Below, piece by piece: positions 36,831 through 45,879 of a stretch of DNA of 64,000 nt. The translations under genes were made by a program, and so were the position numbers. Origin of the DNA: Nioella nitratireducens (GTDB lineage Bacteria > Pseudomonadota > Alphaproteobacteria > Rhodobacterales > Rhodobacteraceae); the NCBI RefSeq assembly GCF_001879715.1, contig NZ_MNBW01000001.1:1-64000 (forward strand). Direction: 5' to 3'. Below the pieces are notes generated by a model. The model did no database searches. It saw only the letters and a program-made list of their open reading frames with translations, and was not told the DNA's origin. Positions within the stretch are counted from its first letter, which is position 1. Each line of letters opens with the position of its first letter.

Positions 36831-37508
36831 TCAGTTTTCGCGATAGAACCGATGAACGCCGATTTCGGCGGTCTGCGGAAACACCTGCGCCCAACGAGGA
36901 TTGACCCAGTTGGCGTGGTAATGGGTTGCACCACCGGTTAGGTTTCTTGGCCCGCCATTGATCATCACACGGGCGATCTTGCCAAGGCGGTCGTAGATCG
37001 CGGTCTCGGTAATCGTTTCGGGGCGGCCGTCACAGGTATAGGTGAACTGGCAGGCAAAGCGCCGACCGGTGCCCTGATTGACCACGCCGCAGATCGTGTT
37101 GGGATAGTCGGGATTGTCGACGCGGTTCAGGATCACTTCCGCGACCGCGAACTGGCCCTCGACGCTTTCGCCGCGCGCCTCGAAATAGAGGGCTTCTGCC
37201 ATGCATTGCCACTGGCGCCCGCCATGGGCACGCGGCATCGCATCAAGTTCGGCAGCCGTGTAGGGCGCGGCGCCTCCTGTGGAACTGCGCCGTCCGGTGA
37301 AGGGCGATCCGATGCTGGCCAGCCGCAGTGGGCTGACCGAGCGCATTCCGTCATGCTCTTGCCCCATCACCGACGTGAAGAGAGAGCCGAGCGAATGCGT
37401 TGGGTCCGTCGACGTGGACGCGGTAACATCTGCGCTTGCCAGACCGGTGGTCAGCAAGAGCGCGGCAGCAGCGGCCATGACGGCGCGCTTGATCTTAAAC
37501 TGTCCCAT
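36831..37508 (-). CDS. Cell wall hydrolase (SleB/Hydrolase_2 family)
   Basis: A 225-residue exported enzyme. A signal peptide ([17 protein letters not shown]) is followed by a variable region. The SleB-like domain (about 95-225) has [20 protein letters not shown] with the catalytic Glu, [31 protein letters not shown], and a C-terminal [15 protein letters not shown]. The family are lytic transglycosylase-like peptidoglycan hydrolases. The ATG at 37508 has GGGGAT upstream; ATG 37517 and TTG 37523 in the same frame are alternatives. Confidence 0.9.
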   Translation of the reverse strand: MGQFKIKRAVMAAAAALLLTTGLASADVTASTSTDPTHSLGSLFTSVMGQEHDGMRSVSPLRLASIGSPFTGRRSSTGGAAPYTAAELDAMPRAHGGRQWQCMAEALYFEARGESVEGQFAVAEVILNRVDNPDYPNTICGVVNQGTGRRFACQFTYTCDGRPETITETAIYDRLGKIARVMINGGPRNLTGGATHYHANWVNPRWAQVFPQTAEIGVHRFYREN

Positions 37509-37687
37509 TCTGGGCATCCCCAATTGGCCGGTTGCTCCGGCACTGCTTCGACCTCATGTCGTATACCGGATCAGCCCCGATGGGCCAAACCAGCGCTTAA
37601 TCTAGTGACCATCGCTTAACAAACCCCCAACAGCTAGGCATCCATCCGCAAGGGAATCGTTTAACGACGTCTATTAGTGCGCTGGAA

Positions 37688-40210
37688 TCACGACTCTATT
37701 GTGTCAGAAATAGCCAGTTGTGCGGCCGCGAGTTTGGCAACCGGCACCCGGAACGGCGAACAAGAGACATAATCGAACCCCGCCGCCCGGCTGAACGCGA
37801 TCGAATCGGGGTCACCGCCATGTTCGCCGCAGATCGACAGGGTCACGTCGGGGCGCGCTTGGCGTCCACGTTCCGCCCCCAGCAACAACAGCTCTCCTAC
37901 CCCGTCGCGATCAAGTCGCTGGAACGGGTCTTCCGGGAACACCCCCTGATTGACATAGACCGACATGAAGCGGCCCGCGTCGTCGCGGCTGAGACCATAG
38001 GTCATCTGGGTCAGGTCGTTGGTGCCGAAGGACAGGAAAGCGGCGTGTTCCGCGATTTCGCCCGCGCGCAGTGCTGCGCGCGGCGTTTCCACCATGACCC
38101 CAAGCCGATAGGTGAACTGCGTCCCGGTCTCGTTGCGCACGGCGGCGGCGACGGCATCGACGCGATCCTTGATCAACTCGACCTCGCGCTTGGCGCTGAC
38201 CAGCGGGATCATGATCTCGGGCACAACCGGCTCCTTGCCCTGCGAGGCGACAACGGTGGCCTCGAAGATGGCGCGCGCCTGCATCGAGTAGATGCCGGGC
38301 ACAGTAATGCCGAGCCGCACGCCCCGCATCCCCAACATGGGGTTGAATTCCTGTAAGTTCTCGATCCGCGCCGCGACGCGGCTGACCGGCAGATCCAGCG
38401 CGGCGGCCAAGGCCCGGATGCCGTCGCGGTCGCCGGGCAGAAACTCGTGCAAAGGCGGGTCGAACAGGCGGATGCAGACCGGCTGACCCTCCATCAGCTT
38501 GAAAAGCTCGATGAAATCGCCGCGTTGCATCGGCAACAGGCGTTCCAGCGCGGCTTTTCGATCCTCTTGATCCTCGGCGAAGATCATCTCGCGCATCACC
38601 GTCAGACGGATCGGATCGAAGAACATGTGCTCGGTCCGGCACAGGCCGATCCCGTCGACGCCAAAGGTTTGGGCCAGTCGGGCATCTTCGGGCGTGTCGG
38701 CATTGGCGCGAATACCGATGTCGCGCGCGTCGTCAGCCCATCTCAGCAACGTGGCAAAGGCCCCGCCCATGGCCGGTTCGATCATGGTCGCCGCGCCCAC
38801 CAGAACCTCGCCCGAGCTGCCATCGACGGTGATCACGTCACCCTCGTGAAAGACCCGGCGGCCCGGCACGGTCAGGGTCTTCTTGCGGTGGTCCAGTTGC
38901 AGGTCCGTGGCCCCGGAGACGCAGGGCACACCCAGTCCGCGCGCGATCACGGCGGCATGGCTGGTCATCCCGCCCCGCTCGGTCAAAATCGCGTCGGCGG
39001 CATGCATGCCGCGAATATCCTCGGGGCTGGTTTCGCGCCGCACCAGAATACAGGGCTCCCCCTTGGACGAGGCCGATTGCGCTGCAGAAGCGGTGAACAC
39101 GATCTTGCCCGTGGCCGCCCCCGGCGCGGCAGCGATGCCGCGGGTCAACAGGTCTTTCGGCCCCTCGGGGTTGACTTGCCGGTGCATCAGTTGGTTGAGG
39201 GTGAAGGGCGCGACCCGCGTCAACGCGTCGTCCCGAGAGATGACTCCATCCTCGGCCAGATCGACGGCAATCCGCACGTCCCCCCGGGCAGACCGCGGCA
39301 CGCGCACCGCGTCGAGGATGGCAAGCTTGCCTTCCATGAGCGTGAATTCGATCTGCATCTCTTCGCGCAGCCGCGTGCGAATGAGTTTGCCCGCCTGCCG
39401 CAGAGCCTCGACCTGCTTGGGGCAACGGTCTTCCAACGCCACGCCGCGCTCATCGGTCTCGATGAACTGTGCCGCCGCCTCGCTCAGCGCGGCACGGCCC
39501 TGGCTTTGCGGCAGATACCGCCCGGTGATCTGCGCAAAACCGCTTTCCGACGAGACGAATTGCACGACACCGGCGCCGGTTTCTTCCTTGCCGATAGACA
39601 GCGCCATGCGCTGCACGATCAGCCCCAGCCCCGCATCGGCAGGCGCGCCCTTGGCTTGGCGCAGCAGGCGGGCACTGGTGCCTTCCCAGGCGCGGGCCAT
39701 GGCGCGCAGCACCTCGGTCAACTGGGTTTCCACGTCCTGCGGGAACGGATCTTCCATCTCGTCTTCGAAATGGGCCAGCGCCAGACGCGGCGTGATCGGG
39801 GCGGCGAACAGGTCTTCGTCCAGCCGCAAGACATCGACCGCGTAGGACCGTATGAAGGACAGGTAAAGCGCATCCGCCGCCGCTTGCCCATGTTCCTTTG
39901 CAATCCGCGCGGCAACCGCATCGTTCATGCCGATGTTCAGCACGCTGCCCGGCCCACCCCAATCGGGCGCCTGACTGGACGAGCGCACTGAAAGCAGGTC
40001 GCCATCGTCGAAGATTCCCGCCAAGGCGGTCATGTCCGGCAAATGACCCAAGGCCAACCCGCGCACCGTGTCGAAAGACAGCGCGACCGACAGTGGCACC
40101 GGCAGTTCAAGCCGCACCAGCCGCTGAAGGCACTTGGCCCGGTTGCCGTGCTGGTCCGTCTGGATCGGCGCCGATGGCGTGATCTGCAGCATGTCGGGTG
40201 TGTCGGGCAT
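37688..40210 (-). CDS. Pyruvate phosphate dikinase-like PEP-utilising enzyme
   Basis: An 840-residue protein with PPDK layout: N-terminal ATP-binding part, central phosphohistidine domain with LTERGGMTSHAAVIARGLG (catalytic His), and C-terminal PEP/pyruvate barrel with GLCRTEHMFF, LGVMVETPRAALRAGEIAEH, SFGTNDLTQMTYGLSRDD and CGEHGGDP. Genuine PPDK has PGMMDT in the ATP domain; here the segment reads WGGPGSVLNIGMN, and the N-terminal domain is shortened. It may be a paralogue with changed specificity rather than the main PPDK. The start at 40210 is the best Met; a GTG at 40222 is also possible. Confidence 0.85.
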   Translation of the reverse strand: MPDTPDMLQITPSAPIQTDQHGNRAKCLQRLVRLELPVPLSVALSFDTVRGLALGHLPDMTALAGIFDDGDLLSVRSSSQAPDWGGPGSVLNIGMNDAVAARIAKEHGQAAADALYLSFIRSYAVDVLRLDEDLFAAPITPRLALAHFEDEMEDPFPQDVETQLTEVLRAMARAWEGTSARLLRQAKGAPADAGLGLIVQRMALSIGKEETGAGVVQFVSSESGFAQITGRYLPQSQGRAALSEAAAQFIETDERGVALEDRCPKQVEALRQAGKLIRTRLREEMQIEFTLMEGKLAILDAVRVPRSARGDVRIAVDLAEDGVISRDDALTRVAPFTLNQLMHRQVNPEGPKDLLTRGIAAAPGAATGKIVFTASAAQSASSKGEPCILVRRETSPEDIRGMHAADAILTERGGMTSHAAVIARGLGVPCVSGATDLQLDHRKKTLTVPGRRVFHEGDVITVDGSSGEVLVGAATMIEPAMGGAFATLLRWADDARDIGIRANADTPEDARLAQTFGVDGIGLCRTEHMFFDPIRLTVMREMIFAEDQEDRKAALERLLPMQRGDFIELFKLMEGQPVCIRLFDPPLHEFLPGDRDGIRALAAALDLPVSRVAARIENLQEFNPMLGMRGVRLGITVPGIYSMQARAIFEATVVASQGKEPVVPEIMIPLVSAKREVELIKDRVDAVAAAVRNETGTQFTYRLGVMVETPRAALRAGEIAEHAAFLSFGTNDLTQMTYGLSRDDAGRFMSVYVNQGVFPEDPFQRLDRDGVGELLLLGAERGRQARPDVTLSICGEHGGDPDSIAFSRAAGFDYVSCSPFRVPVAKLAAAQLAISDTIES

Positions 40211-40288
40211 TGCGTTTCGCACTCGCAGAAAAATCCTGCGCTGACCATACAGTCTTCGCGGCGCGGGTCCAGTCCAGCGTCGGGGCGA

Positions 40289-40726
40289 TCACATCTCCAT
40301 CGAGATCGTCACCGGCCCATCGTTGATCAGCGACACTTTCATATCCGCCCCGAAGCGGCCCGTTTCCACTGGCACCCCAAGCGACGCCAGATGGTTGGCG
40401 AAATGGCGGTAGAGCGGTTCACCCAACAATGGATGCGCCGCTGTCGAAAAGCCCGGTCTGTTCCCGCGCGAGGTGTCGGCGGCCAGCGTGAACTGGCTGA
40501 CCACCAGAGCACCGCCGCCCACATCCAGAACCGAGCGATTCATCTTGCCCGCATCATCCTCGAAAATTCGCAGCTTGGAAATCTTGGCGGCCAAGGCCTC
40601 GGCCTGCGTTTCGCCATCGCCCTGCATCGCGCAGACAAGGATCAAAAGGCCCGGCCCGGTCTGGCCGATCACGTCGCCGTCAACACGCACGGCAGCCTCG
40701 GAAACACGTTGCAAAAGGGCGCGCAT
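40289..40726 (-). CDS. dtd: D-aminoacyl-tRNA deacylase
   Basis: A 145-residue enzyme that removes D-amino acids (and glycine) from mischarged tRNAs. Signatures are [17 protein letters not shown] at the start, the catalytic [20 protein letters not shown] near residue 80, and the Gly-cisPro-type ending [10 protein letters not shown]. The start at 40726 has GAGG upstream. It is divergent from the Hsp20 gene. Confidence 0.97.
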   Translation of the reverse strand: MRALLQRVSEAAVRVDGDVIGQTGPGLLILVCAMQGDGETQAEALAAKISKLRIFEDDAGKMNRSVLDVGGGALVVSQFTLAADTSRGNRPGFSTAAHPLLGEPLYRHFANHLASLGVPVETGRFGADMKVSLINDGPVTISMEM

Positions 40727-40839
40727 AAGATACCTCGCAGGCTGAATTTGACGCCGGTCAAAGCGAATCCGGCTTGGATGAGACACTCTTTCTGCATCGG
40801 GCCAAGGCCCTTCAGCAATATGGAAGGAGGATGATCGTT

Positions 40840-41256
40840 ATGGTCGAAACGTCCCACACCTCCGGCGGCTGGCCGGCAATGTTCCAACCTTTCCGCAATA
40901 TCGGGCATCAGGTTGCCGACTGGTTCGCCCCCGCGTCCGAGGCCGCCGTTGACGCGCACGCCTATCGCATCGTGATGGAACTGCCCGGAGTCGAGGACAA
41001 GGATATCGACGTCAGCGTGCATGACGGTGTCGTCACCGTGCAGGGCGAAAAGAAGTCGACCCGCGAGGAAAAAGGCGAGACGTGGTATTTCAGCGAACGG
41101 CAATACGGCGCGTTCTCGCGCAGTTTCCGCCTGCCGCCCGATGCCGATGCCGAACAGATCGGTGCCGACCTGAAAGACGGGGTCTTGACCCTGAGCATCG
41201 CCAAGAAAGGCCCGGAAACACCGCAGGCCAAGAAGGTGGCGATAAACCGGGGCTGA
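40840..41256 (+). CDS. Hsp20/alpha-crystallin family small heat shock protein
   Basis: A 138-residue chaperone with the alpha-crystallin domain at about 38-130: YRIVMELPGVEDKDIDVSVH, VVTVQGEKK, the loop YGAFSRSFRLPPDAD, and DGVLTLSIAKK. The terminal I-x-I/V type anchor is weak (KKVAINRG). GAAGGAGG touches the ATG at 40831 but is nine bases from the ATG at 40840, so the latter start is chosen. It converges on the nitroreductase gene with a three-base gap. Confidence 0.95.
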   Translation: MVETSHTSGGWPAMFQPFRNIGHQVADWFAPASEAAVDAHAYRIVMELPGVEDKDIDVSVHDGVVTVQGEKKSTREEKGETWYFSERQYGAFSRSFRLPPDADAEQIGADLKDGVLTLSIAKKGPETPQAKKVAINRG

Positions 41257-41259
41257 GCG

Positions 41260-41931
41260 TCAGCCCTGCCAGCGCAGCGCCTCGGTCAGCGGCGCGCGCG
41301 TGGTGCGAAATCCGTTGGCCGGGTGATCGCTATCCTCCCGGCCGATGGAAACCGCGCAAACCACCTGCCGCGTCTCGGGCAAGTCGAAAAAGCGGTGCAG
41401 GAACGGCGCATAGCTGGCCAACGCGGCCTGCGGGATCGTGGCAACGCCGCGCGCGGCGGCGGCCAGCGTGAACCCGGTCAAAAACCCGCCGCAATCGACC
41501 AAGGCATAGGGTCCAAGCTCGGCCGCGCTGGTCAGGATGGCCACATGGGGCGCGCCGAAGAAGCGGAAATTCTCCATCATCTGCCGGGTAGAACCATCGC
41601 GGTCGCCCTTCTCGACGCCTACAGCGCCGTAAAGCTGCCAGCCACAGACCGAGCGCCGCTCTTTATAAGGGCCGGAATAGCGTTCGGGGAACGGAATGTC
41701 GGGCGAATGGCTGGCGCGCGCCATGTCCTCGGCCAACGCCGCCCGCAGGCGGTCGGTTTCCGCCGGACGCGTGACGACCAATTCCCACGGCTGCGCGTTG
41801 CACCAGCTTGGCACTTTCTGCGCCTCGGCCACGATCTCTTCTATCAGGTCTTCAGGCAACGGATCGGGGTTGAACCCGCGGCAGGAATATCGCGAGTCCA
41901 GGATGCGCGACAGCGCGTCGGCATCGCTCAT
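41260..41931 (-). CDS. Nitroreductase family protein
   Basis: A 223-residue flavoprotein of the NfsB/FMN reductase group. The FMN-binding start is SRILDSRYSCRGFNPDPLP, with KVPSWCNAQPWEL and the C-terminal VVCAVSIGREDSDHPANGFR. Such enzymes reduce nitro groups, quinones or similar compounds with NAD(P)H. It is the last gene of the minus-strand ter/tel-like run, overlapping the zinc-ribbon gene by four bases, so it is probably made with it. Confidence 0.92.
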   Translation of the reverse strand: MSDADALSRILDSRYSCRGFNPDPLPEDLIEEIVAEAQKVPSWCNAQPWELVVTRPAETDRLRAALAEDMARASHSPDIPFPERYSGPYKERRSVCGWQLYGAVGVEKGDRDGSTRQMMENFRFFGAPHVAILTSAAELGPYALVDCGGFLTGFTLAAAARGVATIPQAALASYAPFLHRFFDLPETRQVVCAVSIGREDSDHPANGFRTTRAPLTEALRWQG

Positions 41932-43094
41932 TTGTTCATCGCGTAGAGATAGCCGATTCCGGCGGCGACAATCAGGCCTAGGATCACCGCGATGGCGATC
42001 TTGATGGCCGACCAGGGCCGTTCGCCCTGCACCCGGCCGGATTGACCGTTGACCACGAAGCGATAACTTTTGCCTTTGTATTTATAGGCCGCCATCCAGA
42101 CCGGCAGCAGGATATGCTTGAAGGTGACGCCCGACACGTCCGTATCGACATGGGTAATCCGCTGGCGGTCGCCGCCGATGTCGAAACGGATATCGCGGCG
42201 GATCTGGGCATCCATGATCTCGCGCGCCTCGTCAAATCCTTCTGACAGATCGACCGTATAACCCTCGGCCCGGAACCCGGCGAGGAAATGCGGCGTATAT
42301 GGTTCCAGCGCGTTCAGGTTCCACGGCGCAAGGTTGTCGGTGTATTTCTTGGGAAGCGAGCGAGAGGCCAGCACCAGCACATCGTCGAAGAAGCGCTGCA
42401 CCCGGCCCCGGACATTGCGCCACCGGATACGCTGTTCGCGTACCGTGGTGGGCTTGCCGTTCCGGGTGACGGTGCGGGTGACATAGTAGACCGTGCCGCG
42501 CTGCCCCTGATAGGCGCTTCGGGTCTGTGCGTCATAGGTCCAGAAGGGCACATAGATGCCGTTCATCTTGCGCCCCTTGCGGGCATATTCCTTGAGCCCG
42601 TTGGGTGCGAACCACAGCTTGCCCAGCCACTCGGTCATGGCCTTGTGCGCGGCGCGTTCATCCAGTTGGAAGGGCAACACCCCTTTGGGTTTGATATGCC
42701 GATGGGTGCCGGTATCCGTCACCACCGGCGTCGCGCAGAACGGGCATTCCGAAGAGTGAACGTCCGCGCTGAATTCGACCTGCGCCCCGCAATTGGGGCA
42801 AGAGGAAACGCGGGTTTCCTCCATCTCTGCATCGGGCAATTGCGCCCCGAGCGCGGCCTCGAAATCCAACTCGCGGATCGCGGGAACGTCCTCGCCCCCC
42901 TCGAAATCCTCGACATTGCCGCAATGGTCGCAGATCAGCTTGCCCGCCACCGGATCGAACCGGAAATCGGCACCGCATTGGGTGCAGGGAAAGCGGTGTT
43001 CTTCGCTGCCCGAGGGCGCGGCCACCTCTTGCTCGTCATCGTCAGACGACGGGGGTGGGGCGGAACCGGGCGGCGGCGGGGGCGTGTCGGACAT
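41928..43094 (-). CDS. Zinc-ribbon membrane protein (YdjG-like)
   Basis: A 388-residue protein. A Pro-rich, acidic N-terminus is followed by two zinc ribbons: CTQCGADFRFDPVAGKLICD plus HCGN (about 37-60) and SSCPNCGAQVEF with SECPFCATPVV (about 98-125). The middle has the conserved FKVWYAP-like KLWFAPNGLKEYARKGR, YVPFWTYDAQTRSAYQGQRG and LPVWMAAYKYKGKSYRFVVN. One hydrophobic segment near the C-terminus (IAIAVILGLIVAAGIGYLYA) anchors it. Bacillus YdjG, a partner of PspA and the SPFH protein YdjI, has similar architecture; that comparison is from memory of the family. Confidence 0.8.
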   Translation of the reverse strand: MSDTPPPPPGSAPPPSSDDDEQEVAAPSGSEEHRFPCTQCGADFRFDPVAGKLICDHCGNVEDFEGGEDVPAIRELDFEAALGAQLPDAEMEETRVSSCPNCGAQVEFSADVHSSECPFCATPVVTDTGTHRHIKPKGVLPFQLDERAAHKAMTEWLGKLWFAPNGLKEYARKGRKMNGIYVPFWTYDAQTRSAYQGQRGTVYYVTRTVTRNGKPTTVREQRIRWRNVRGRVQRFFDDVLVLASRSLPKKYTDNLAPWNLNALEPYTPHFLAGFRAEGYTVDLSEGFDEAREIMDAQIRRDIRFDIGGDRQRITHVDTDVSGVTFKHILLPVWMAAYKYKGKSYRFVVNGQSGRVQGERPWSAIKIAIAVILGLIVAAGIGYLYAMNK

Positions 43095-43189
43095 GAGCTA
43101 TCAATAATCTGCTTTGGAATGGGAAGGACTCGACCGCATCATCAGGCGCAGCCGAGCGCATTTCAAGGCCCCTGACACGGCAAGCTCGA

Positions 43190-43678
43190 TCAGCCCCGAG
43201 GCCGGACCATCCGGGTCAGCGTGCCGTCCTTCAGCACCACCTGATGCAGGATCGCCGCCGCCGCATGGGCCAACGCCACGAAGAACAGCGCATTGCCGAT
43301 CAGCGCGTGAATCTCGCCCGCCGACTCGATCCCGACAAACCACGTCACCACGCCGCCAAGCGGGGCGAGGATCATCAGCAGGTAAAGAACCCGGTGCCCC
43401 CAGACCGCTGCCGCATCCATCAGGGCCGAACCGCCATGGGCCGCCGCGGGGGCGCCCTGCATCAGCCGCACAAGAATGCGGATCGCGATCAGCGCAAAGA
43501 TGCCGACCCCCAGCCACACATGAACCGTTGCATCGCTAAAGCCGGTGGAGCCAGCCTGCAAACGGTCATGCAGCGCGCGCCCCATGCCCTCACCGGTGAA
43601 CCACCCGGCGAAGATCAACAACGCGATCAGCCAGTGCAGGCCGATCTGAAGACGGGAATACCCGGAACGTGACGACAT
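43190..43678 (-). CDS. Cytochrome b561 family protein
   Basis: A 162-residue inner-membrane protein with four hydrophobic segments. Haem ligands are probably the His of QIGLHWLIALLIF, VHVWLGVGI, EIHALIGNALFF and ALAHAAAAILHQ. The last two give the HALIGN and AHAAAA-LHQ motifs of prokaryotic b561. Members carry electrons between quinone and periplasmic acceptors. AAAGGGATC lies before the ATG at 43678. It sits between the SPFH and zinc-ribbon genes, an unexpected redox component in that pair. Confidence 0.92.
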   Translation of the reverse strand: MSSRSGYSRLQIGLHWLIALLIFAGWFTGEGMGRALHDRLQAGSTGFSDATVHVWLGVGIFALIAIRILVRLMQGAPAAAHGGSALMDAAAVWGHRVLYLLMILAPLGGVVTWFVGIESAGEIHALIGNALFFVALAHAAAAILHQVVLKDGTLTRMVRPRG

Positions 43679-43747
43679 AGAGATCCCTTTCTCTTTCACT
43701 CTTTCAACACCTTTCACGCGGGACCGACAAGGTTCCGTCGGCGGATA

Positions 43748-44884
43748 TCAGACACCCGGCGGGGGCGGTGGCGGCATGACGGTGAAGAGCTGCGCCAGCT
43801 CTGCCACATCCTCTGCCTTCTTCCAGCCATCTTGCCCCGCGGTCCAGACAAAGGTCTGTCGCGTCAGTTCTCCGCGGGTCGCCATCTGGCCCATTGTCGC
43901 ACGCGAAAACGGCCCCTTGGTCTGGCCGTTTTCGGCGACGTGCCAGACATGTTCGACCGGCGGCGGCGGCGGGGCGGCGGCGGCTTGGGGCTGTGCCTGT
44001 TGTTGTGGCGCGGCGCCCCACGGCCCTTGGTTCATCGCACCCGCCATCTGGTTGGCCATCGCCATGCCCATGCCCAACCCCATGCCGGTGGCGGCCCCGC
44101 CGCCATTCGGGTTCTGCGCGGCGGCGGTCATCGCCTCGGCCGCCGAAAACTGGGTATAGCGGTTCAGATCGCCCACGACCCCCATCGACGTGCGCTTGTC
44201 CAGCGCGGCCTCGACCGCCGGCGGCAGGCTGATGTTCTCGATGTATAGTTCGGGCAGGTCCAGCCCGTATTGCGCGATGGTGCCGGAAATGGCCTCGGCC
44301 ATCATGCGCCCCACCTCGCCGGTATTTCCCGCCATGTCGAGCACCGGGATCCCCGCCGATCCGATCACGCGGGAAAATTCCTGCACGATGATATTGCGGA
44401 TCTGAAAGGTCACCTCGTCTGTGGTAAATTCCCCATCCGTGCCGACGATCTCGGTCATGAACGTGCCCGGATCCTTCACCTTCACCGTATAGGTGCCATA
44501 GGCGCGGATGCGGGTCGGCCCGAATTCCGGGTCGCGCAGCATGATCGGGTTCTTGGTGCCCCATTTCAGGTCGGTGAAGCGGTTGGTGTTGACGAAATAG
44601 ATCTCGGATTTGAACGGCGACTGAAAGCCGTGCGACCAGTGCTGAAGGCTGGTCATGATCGGCATGTTGTTGGTCTCCAACATGTAAAGGCCCGGCGTGA
44701 ACACATCCGCCATCTGCCCTTCATGGACAAAGACCGCCGCCTGCCCTTCGCGCACTGTCAGCTTGGCGCCGTATTTGATCTCGTGGCCCTGACGCTCGAA
44801 GCGCCAGACCATGGTATCGCGGGTGTCGTCGGTCCAGTGAATGACATCAATGAACTGGCCGGACAGGAAATCGAAAATGGACAT
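43748..44884 (-). CDS. SPFH domain and GYF_2 domain protein (YdjI-like)
   Basis: A 378-residue protein. Residues 1-245 form an SPFH domain of the 'virion core protein' type: ERQGHEIKYGAKLTVREGQA, ADVFTPGLYMLETNNMPIMT, KWGTKNPIMLRDPEFG. A Gly/Met-rich stretch (GMGLGMGMAMANQMAG) and an Ala/Pro/Gln linker follow. A C-terminal GYF_2 domain (about 312-365: VWHVAENGQTKGPFS, FVWTAGQDGWKKAEDV) likely binds proline-rich partners; the proline-rich N-terminus of the zinc-ribbon protein is an obvious candidate. SPFH proteins assemble on membranes. Confidence 0.85.
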   Translation of the reverse strand: MSIFDFLSGQFIDVIHWTDDTRDTMVWRFERQGHEIKYGAKLTVREGQAAVFVHEGQMADVFTPGLYMLETNNMPIMTSLQHWSHGFQSPFKSEIYFVNTNRFTDLKWGTKNPIMLRDPEFGPTRIRAYGTYTVKVKDPGTFMTEIVGTDGEFTTDEVTFQIRNIIVQEFSRVIGSAGIPVLDMAGNTGEVGRMMAEAISGTIAQYGLDLPELYIENISLPPAVEAALDKRTSMGVVGDLNRYTQFSAAEAMTAAAQNPNGGGAATGMGLGMGMAMANQMAGAMNQGPWGAAPQQQAQPQAAAAPPPPPVEHVWHVAENGQTKGPFSRATMGQMATRGELTRQTFVWTAGQDGWKKAEDVAELAQLFTVMPPPPPPGV

Positions 44885-44913
44885 GTGGTCCTCCTGTGAA
44901 AGTCTCTCTTGGC

Positions 44914-45855
44914 TCAGCTTGGCCCGCCGACCAATTCGTCCGCAAGCTCGCGCAGATAGGGGCGGGCCTGGTCCGGGGTCATGCCGGGCTGCAAACGGGG
45001 GTCGTAAAGCATGTGCAAGAGCATCTCGTCATGGGTCGTCAAAAGCGCGAATTCCTCGTCATCGTTGAAGATCGAGGGCCGCACTGTGGGGCTGTCATTG
45101 GGCAGGCCAAGCGCCTGCGCCACCTCTTCGTGGATGCAGGACCGGCGCAGCAGGTCGGGGTGTTCGGTTCGGATAAAGGCGATGGCCGCGACATAGACCG
45201 AGGGGGCGTCGGCCTCGGACACGGCATAGACCGAGCAGAAATTATAGCGCGGCAGCGTGGTGATCTCGCGGACCGTGGCGTCGCTGATCTCGGGCATGAT
45301 CCGGCGCAAGAGCGGCCCCGCCGCCACCTGCTCATCGCGGTTGAGGAAGAGCACGTGGAAATTCCCGCCAGAGCCGACGGCGCGGATCGAATGGCCCGTG
45401 GCCCCGGCCAGCCGGTCGGCGTAGCGGGCCAGCGTGCCCCGGTCCTGATCGCGCATCTCCTCGGGAACTGACGCACCGAAATGGGCCTGAATGCGCACCG
45501 GGCGTTCCCACCGGCGCAGCACCGACGGCGTCTGTTGCGCAACGAACCGCCCCCCCGACAGGGTGTATTCGTCGTAAAGCGCGATGCGTTCGAAATTCGC
45601 CACCAGATTGCGCGCCAGAATGGGCGTATCCGGCCCGCCCCCATCGGTGCGCAACAGGCCATGCGTCAGCAGCCGTTGCTGCACCCCTTGGTAATAGCGG
45701 GCATAGGCCAGGCTTTCCTCGGACGGTTCGACGGATGGCGGCGCGACCTCTGGCGCGGTTGGTTGCGGGGGGGATTGCGGGGCCGGTGCGTCATCGCATC
45801 CCGCCAGCACCGCCAAGGCGGTGACGGCAAGAGGCGTGATCCAACGAACTGTCAT
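44914..45855 (-). CDS. DUF2927 domain lipoprotein
   Basis: A 313-residue protein with a lipoprotein signal (LAVTALAVLAGCDD, lipidated Cys near residue 20) and a Pro-rich tether. The DUF2927 domain has LARNLVANFERIALYDEYTL, VLRRWERPVRIQAHFG, SCIHEEVAQALGLPND, SIFNDDEEFALL and MLLHMLYDPRLQPGM. HEEVAQALGLPND resembles a metzincin zinc helix with only the first His kept. It is a paralogue of the gene at 10805. The start at 45855 places the lipobox at normal distance. It lies between telA and the SPFH gene. Confidence 0.85.
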   Translation of the reverse strand: MTVRWITPLAVTALAVLAGCDDAPAPQSPPQPTAPEVAPPSVEPSEESLAYARYYQGVQQRLLTHGLLRTDGGGPDTPILARNLVANFERIALYDEYTLSGGRFVAQQTPSVLRRWERPVRIQAHFGASVPEEMRDQDRGTLARYADRLAGATGHSIRAVGSGGNFHVLFLNRDEQVAAGPLLRRIMPEISDATVREITTLPRYNFCSVYAVSEADAPSVYVAAIAFIRTEHPDLLRRSCIHEEVAQALGLPNDSPTVRPSIFNDDEEFALLTTHDEMLLHMLYDPRLQPGMTPDQARPYLRELADELVGGPS

Positions 45856-45879
45856 TCCCGGCCCCATCCCTGTCCGCAC

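Noticed and set aside
37560-37640. TTAA-rich stretch upstream of the cell wall hydrolase, considered as a CtrA site
   Set aside because: The TTAA half-sites are about 15 bases apart instead of the seven required.
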